This document shows positions 39,787-43,196 of a DNA stretch of 43,196 nucleotides, piece after piece. The stretch is taken from positions 1 to 43,196 of the IMG/VR virus record IMGVR_UViG_3300043496_000031. One strand, written 5' to 3'. The position numbers and the translations under genes were made by a program. The first letter of the stretch is position 1, and every line of letters begins with the position of its first letter. The DNA comes from a virus. The notes under the pieces were generated by a model. That model worked only from the letters and a program-made list of their open reading frames with translations. It was not told the origin of the DNA and searched no databases.

Positions 39787-40057
39787 GTTCAGCCTCCAGG
39801 CGGCCGTAGAGCGCCGCGATTTCTTCTCTAGCCTTCGTCATGAAGGGGTACGTCCGGATCAAGGGAGAGTGCGCCTTCCGTACGCTGTTCACCGGAAGCC
39901 CGGATAGCTCCGCGGCCGCGATCACGCTGAGCCCCAGGAGCTTCCGGCGGAGGCTGAGCCATACCGCCGGGTGGACTCCGTTCTGGCGTACCGTCAGTAC
40001 CTCTCCCTCGATCCACCGATCCGCTTGCGCGAAGCTCGCTGCCGGGTGATCGCTCAT
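39764..40057 (-). CDS. Small hypothetical protein (possible HTH)
   Basis: 97 residues, ATGA overlap with the preceding gene. The central helices (VWLSLRRKLLGLSVIAAAEL followed by SGLPVNSVRKAHSPL) could form a helix-turn-helix, but the motif is not strong. Unknown family. Its gene overlaps the methyltransferase by 23 bases, so the two are probably made together. Confidence 0.65.
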   Translation of the reverse strand: MSDHPAASFAQADRWIEGEVLTVRQNGVHPAVWLSLRRKLLGLSVIAAAELSGLPVNSVRKAHSPLIRTYPFMTKAREEIAALYGRLEAERGYRPAR

Positions 40058-40611
40058 AGCTCAAAGTCCCGGAGGCTCTGGCTCTGCGGCTGCTCATCCG
40101 CCTTCTGGCGGAGGGACACCAGGGAGCAACGGGCGCTCCAACACTGGCGACTCCACCGCTCCCAATCCCGATGCTCCCGGCGGTAATCTGCCATCCCCTC
40201 CGCCGTGGGGTTTTCCAGGGGCTTAGGCTCAGGGCCGGGATACCACGGCGGCTCACGGACGGCGGAAACGCCCACGATGCGCTGTAGCTGATCCCAACTC
40301 ATCAGGTAAGGCTCTGGTACCTCAAAGCGCATCTCCGGCGCGTACGTGCGCTTCGGAGGCTCTGTGCGCTTCTGTGGCTTGCAGACGGAACACACGAAGA
40401 TCTGATCCCGGAGCTTGACTTCCCCCTTCATCTGCACCCGCCGCCCGTAGATCACCATCGGGTGCGTGGAGTCGGTGCAGAGCGGGCCATTCTCCAGCTT
40501 CTCCCCGTGCTTCACCATCACGCGGCACCACCAGATAGCCTTCCCTTCGTAGCGGCGCTCCCCTGGAGTGGAGTCGATGCACTCCAGGGGAGCCGCTTCC
40601 TTCATGGGCAT
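40054..40611 (-). CDS. Hypothetical replication-operon protein
   Basis: 185 residues; start coupled as TGATG to the previous stop. A CSVCK pair near residue 76 and further Cys (CRV, near 29; CTD near 45) might bind a metal. The rest is Pro- and Trp-rich with no family I recognise. Part of the densely overlapped operon from 43 to 38 kb. Confidence 0.65.
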   Translation of the reverse strand: MPMKEAAPLECIDSTPGERRYEGKAIWWCRVMVKHGEKLENGPLCTDSTHPMVIYGRRVQMKGEVKLRDQIFVCSVCKPQKRTEPPKRTYAPEMRFEVPEPYLMSWDQLQRIVGVSAVREPPWYPGPEPKPLENPTAEGMADYRREHRDWERWSRQCWSARCSLVSLRQKADEQPQSQSLRDFEL

Positions 40612-41204
40612 CAGGGAAGCTCAAACGCGGGCGCTTCGTCCGTCCCGCGCATACTGGCTGCCATCGCTGCCTTCCCCCGTGCTTCGATCTGCTTGGACAG
40701 CGCCGGATCGGCGTTCCGCACCTTCTCCGCTTCCGCCAGGAGGTACTCCGCCCACCACACGGGCTCTCCCCCCATCCCCTTGAACATCCGCAGATCTACA
40801 GGCACCACGCCGCTGTACTGGAAGGCGCGGCCGTAGAAGGGGATGTGGGAATTGTTGAGGTTGAATTCCGGCTGGCTCCCGCGATCCGCCCGCTCATTCA
40901 TCTCCCACCGGAAACGCTCCATGATCTGCCGGGCACCGATCCCCTTATGCGCCCGATAGAGGCGTTTGGCCAGCGCCGCGGCCATGGTGAAGATCTGCGG
41001 ATTGAGTCGGTGGTACTCCAGCCATTGGACGTACTTTCCCTCCCCCGTCTTGACGTACCGGCGCTTCCCGGTGGTTCCCAGATCCCACGCCTGTCCCCCA
41101 CCGGGGAGGAAAACCGACTTCTCCAGCCGCTCCGGATCCTCCAGCCAGTCCATCATGTGGGGAGTCTTCATCCCGCCGTCCCCGCCGTCTTTCCGATCAG
41201 CCAT
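40611..41204 (-). CDS. Hypothetical phage protein with FNLNNSHIP motif
   Basis: 197 residues. MAAALAKRLYRAHKGIGARQ followed by EFNLNNSHIPFYGRAFQY resembles a small phage family carrying an F-x-L-N-N-x-x-x-P-x-Y-x-R motif, whose function I do not know. C-terminus acidic/helical. Overlaps the upstream gene by eight bases and couples to the downstream one through TGATG. DNA metabolism is a reasonable guess from its operon. Confidence 0.65.
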   Translation of the reverse strand: MADRKDGGDGGMKTPHMMDWLEDPERLEKSVFLPGGGQAWDLGTTGKRRYVKTGEGKYVQWLEYHRLNPQIFTMAAALAKRLYRAHKGIGARQIMERFRWEMNERADRGSQPEFNLNNSHIPFYGRAFQYSGVVPVDLRMFKGMGGEPVWWAEYLLAEAEKVRNADPALSKQIEARGKAAMAASMRGTDEAPAFELP

Positions 41205-41703
41205 CCTGCTTGTCCCTCCGTGCGTAGCTCTTCATCCTGCGGAGTAGTGGAGTCAGCCGCTCCCGAAACGGCATCAGCCACGAGTCCCGATCCTCTGCGT
41301 ATCGCTCCTTTCCCCCGGTGTAGTCCGGGCCGGGGGCTATGCGCCACTCCAGGGGCTCCCCTGGCTTCCAGCCCTTTGGCGCGTAAGGCTCTAGCTCTGC
41401 GCCGTTCGTCCGGACGCAAAAGAGCGCCCAGTAGAGTCCGGCGGCGGGCTCTTCGTCATTCTCGATATCCGCCACGGCCGCTTCCGTCAGGAGCCGTTGC
41501 CAGAGCTTCCGATCCGTTTCCTCCGCCTTCGGATTCTTCGGATCGCTGATCGTCAGGGGATCGAAGATCACCACATCCGGCCCACCGTCCTGGGGATTCC
41601 AGGAAGCCATCCCGCGAGCAATCGCCCGATTGAATTGCGCCTTCCGGCGGAGCGTCTCCGCTTGCTCTTCCGGCGTCTCCGTGGTGGCTTCCTGATCGCT
41701 CAT
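41197..41703 (-). CDS. Hypothetical acidic protein
   Basis: 168 residues. Acidic helical N-terminus (ETPEEQAETLRRKAQFNRAI), a central region (GLYWALFCVRTNGAEL, then GPDYTGGKERYAEDRDSW) and a basic C-terminus (RLTPLLRRMKSYARRDKQDG). No motif recognised. Starts four bases after the preceding stop; weak ribosome site. Confidence 0.65.
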   Translation of the reverse strand: MSDQEATTETPEEQAETLRRKAQFNRAIARGMASWNPQDGGPDVVIFDPLTISDPKNPKAEETDRKLWQRLLTEAAVADIENDEEPAAGLYWALFCVRTNGAELEPYAPKGWKPGEPLEWRIAPGPDYTGGKERYAEDRDSWLMPFRERLTPLLRRMKSYARRDKQDG

Positions 41704-41707
41704 CGTC

Positions 41708-42454
41708 CTACGCCTCTTCCGCTGTGGCTGCGGCTAGCTCCGCCCGCAGAGAGCGGAGTCGCTGCTCTACGTCATCCTTTGCGTTCCAGCGTTCCGCCTT
41801 CTCCACCGACTCCGGGATCGGGTGGCCACCGTCCCCCAGGAACACCGGCATCACCGGACGATCCCGGCGCATGATTTCCTCATGGAGCCGTACCGCCACC
41901 GTGAGGCGGAGAACGTCCCCCGTGAGCCCCTCACGCTCGCACTGGTGGAAGACGCTATCCCGGACTCCACCCTTCCCCATCAGGGCTTCCCCGTGGGTAG
42001 AGCATTTCTTCTGGAAATCGCGCAGCGAAACCATGTTCTGTGTACGGATCTTACCAGACGCCTGGGTAATTGTTCCAGTGGCCGGAAGCGCCTTGCGCTC
42101 TTCGAAATCCTTCGGCTTCCTCAGGAGTAGCAGAGTCTCTAGCTCCGCGGGCTTCGGCATCTTGGAACACTGACGGAGGATCTGAATGCAAAGCTCACCC
42201 CAGATCCCATTCGTCACCCACTCCAGCCGCGGAGACGGCTCCGAGTGAGACTCCGGATTACCGTGCAGGATCGTCCAGTAGGCGGCCGCGTTCCCGTCTG
42301 CGGCGTTGGCGTCAGCGGCGTAGATCAACGGATTAAGGATCTTCAGTCCCTCAATGTAGGCAGCGTGAGACAACCGGGCTCCGGGATCCAGCGGCGCATC
42401 CGGAACGGGCCGGGCCGGGCTAGGGGCTTCCATCGGGCCATCAAACAAGCTCAT
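41708..42454 (-). CDS. Hypothetical replication-operon protein
   Basis: 248 residues from the ATG at 42454, overlapping the DnaD-like stop as ATGA and preceded by AGGAG six bases upstream; the longer frame inside the previous gene is a shadow. Features: AAYIEGLKILNPLIYAADAN, then CIQILRQCSKMPKPAELETL, and a C-terminal helical region. No Walker motif, so it is not an obvious helicase loader ATPase. Second gene of the operon after a DnaD-like protein; a loader or single-strand-binding role is speculative. Confidence 0.7.
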   Translation of the reverse strand: MSLFDGPMEAPSPARPVPDAPLDPGARLSHAAYIEGLKILNPLIYAADANAADGNAAAYWTILHGNPESHSEPSPRLEWVTNGIWGELCIQILRQCSKMPKPAELETLLLLRKPKDFEERKALPATGTITQASGKIRTQNMVSLRDFQKKCSTHGEALMGKGGVRDSVFHQCEREGLTGDVLRLTVAVRLHEEIMRRDRPVMPVFLGDGGHPIPESVEKAERWNAKDDVEQRLRSLRAELAAATAEEA

Positions 42455-43188
42455 CCCTGACTCCTGAGTTGTGCTGCGGTTGCGGTACTGATCGGCCGGG
42501 TAGCTCCCTGCCGCATCCCCGGACTCCACCTGTCCGGCATCCCTGACGCCTTCCACGCGCCCACCTGGCCCAGAATGGCTTCCGGCGTGGGCGTAGCTCG
42601 CCGCTCCCGCCAGTAGTCCGTGGTCTGGACAAACTGCGCCAGCTTCCGCATATCGTCCCGGCAATACTGGCCATTCGCGGCCATGCCCTGGAACGCTTTG
42701 GCCCACCGGCCGTAGGTGGAGCCTAGCTCCCTGGCGTCCATCTGGAGCCCCTCACAGAGCCCCTCAATCAATTCCTGGAGCTTGTGTAGCTTGCGCTCAG
42801 CATCCGGATCCTTCTCCACCTTCGCTATGGCCGCCTTCCGCTTTGCCAGCGCAGACGGCGCTACCGGCGGCTCCGGCGTAGGCGACTCGCCTTCCTGCCA
42901 TTGGGCGTAATCGTGCATCCGCCAGTTGCCCTCACCGTCCACGTCAATGAGCTTCTGGCCTACCAGCGCCACAATCGCTGCCTCTACCTCTGCCTCCGTG
43001 CTGTGCAGGACGTAGGCGATGGAGTCGGGATCCGGGAGTCGTCCCTCCCCGTCCCCGTCATACTCCGTCGCCACCATCAGGAGATTTACCCACCACCGAA
43101 ATTGCGAGTCGTCCAGCCGGGTGATCTTCCGAGTCCGGAGTACGTCTCCCCAGACGCGGCACCAGGGCTTTCCACGTTTTCGGGCCAT
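42451..43188 (-). CDS. DnaD/replisome-organiser-like replication protein
   Basis: 245 residues. The N-terminal winged-helix region matches phage replisome organisers: WGDVLRTRKITRLDDSQFRW, then a LLMVATEYDGDGEGRLPD segment and HSTEAEVEAAIVALVGQKLI. The central part is a charged helix and the C-terminal region (SSTYGRWAKAFQG-like helices ending in YWRERRATP) resembles the DnaD C-terminal YxxxIxxxW-type domain, though weakly. It would open DNA at the phage origin and recruit the host helicase. First complete gene of the window in transcription order; ATG close to the right edge, with GGTGAG upstream. Confidence 0.72.
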   Translation of the reverse strand: MARKRGKPWCRVWGDVLRTRKITRLDDSQFRWWVNLLMVATEYDGDGEGRLPDPDSIAYVLHSTEAEVEAAIVALVGQKLIDVDGEGNWRMHDYAQWQEGESPTPEPPVAPSALAKRKAAIAKVEKDPDAERKLHKLQELIEGLCEGLQMDARELGSTYGRWAKAFQGMAANGQYCRDDMRKLAQFVQTTDYWRERRATPTPEAILGQVGAWKASGMPDRWSPGMRQGATRPISTATAAQLRSQG

Positions 43189-43196
43189 CTCACCAG

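Noticed and set aside
42040-42075. GGTAAGATCC resembling the P4 -10 region
   Set aside because: It lies inside a coding sequence and has no TTGACT at 17 bases, nor the CCAC half-site.
1-43196. Search for tRNA, rRNA, insertion sequence, integrase or attachment site
   Set aside because: No cloverleaf, transposase motif or tyrosine/serine recombinase signature was noticed by eye on either strand. A tRNA scan would be needed to exclude small RNA genes fully.
1-43196. Direct terminal repeat indicating a complete circular genome
   Set aside because: The first and last bases do not match by eye, and the left end truncates a gene, so completeness cannot be claimed.

Overview
The window is a 43.2-kb piece of a GC-rich tailed double-stranded DNA phage (Caudoviricetes, siphovirus type) or prophage. 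It has an HK97-fold capsid protein, prohead protease, portal, terminase, tail tube, two tail-assembly chaperone frames and a tape-measure protein. Nearly every gene lies on the minus strand, so the genome is read from right (43.2 kb) to left (1 kb). The exception is one plus-strand ORF at 15.03-15.43 kb. No integrase, lysogeny repressor, polymerase, tRNA or rRNA is seen. The left end cuts through a gene, so the genome is incomplete. The host cannot be named. Shine-Dalgarno sites, sigma70-like promoters and a large set of glycan-active tail proteins fit a bacterium with a polysaccharide surface.

Layout, in transcription order. (1) 43.2-37.7 kb: a tightly overlapping operon with a DnaD/replisome-organiser-like protein, several unknowns, an MT-A70 adenine methyltransferase, a membrane-anchored transglycosylase-like protein and a VRR-NUC-type nuclease. 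(2) 37.7-37.0 kb: two small genes, one encoding a C2H2-type zinc finger, with their own promoter and hairpins. (3) 36.9-31.7 kb: a first adsorption/virion cluster, including an 877-residue adhesin with about 20 tandem 20-residue repeats and a papain-like cysteine peptidase. (4) 31.7-27.2 kb: TerS, TerL, a 29-residue mini-gene and a portal-MuF fusion. (5) 27.2-24.7 kb: small accessory genes and a ParB-like gene, with their own promoters and terminators. (6) 24.5-17.3 kb: ChaB-protease fusion, major capsid protein, possible decoration protein, connector genes and tail tube. (7) 17.2-16.1 kb: a second accessory island, including a Com-like zinc ribbon. (8) 16.0-11.9 kb: tail chaperones with a probable -1 frameshift, then the tape measure carrying an M23 peptidase. 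(9) 11.9-0 kb: tail spike (pectate-lyase-like), a 2475-residue hub/depolymerase with GH5, GH16, lectin and FN3 domains, and further fibre proteins.

Two regulatory signals stand out. Four promoters share TTGACT, a 17-bp spacer of CCAC-N9-STGG form (an inverted repeat in three of them) and a sigma70 -10. Each stands directly before a small accessory gene, at three separated loci, which looks like a dispersed regulon under one operator. A different element with TGCTACACT as an extended -10 precedes the capsid, tail-chaperone and fibre genes. Two of its copies match at 25 of 28 bases. This suggests separate control of accessory and structural genes.

The tail proteins appear built to degrade host surface sugars and then peptidoglycan (GH5, GH16, beta-helix spike, M23). 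The accessory islands may encode takeover or lysogeny functions. All functions are inferred from motifs read by eye; no database search was possible.
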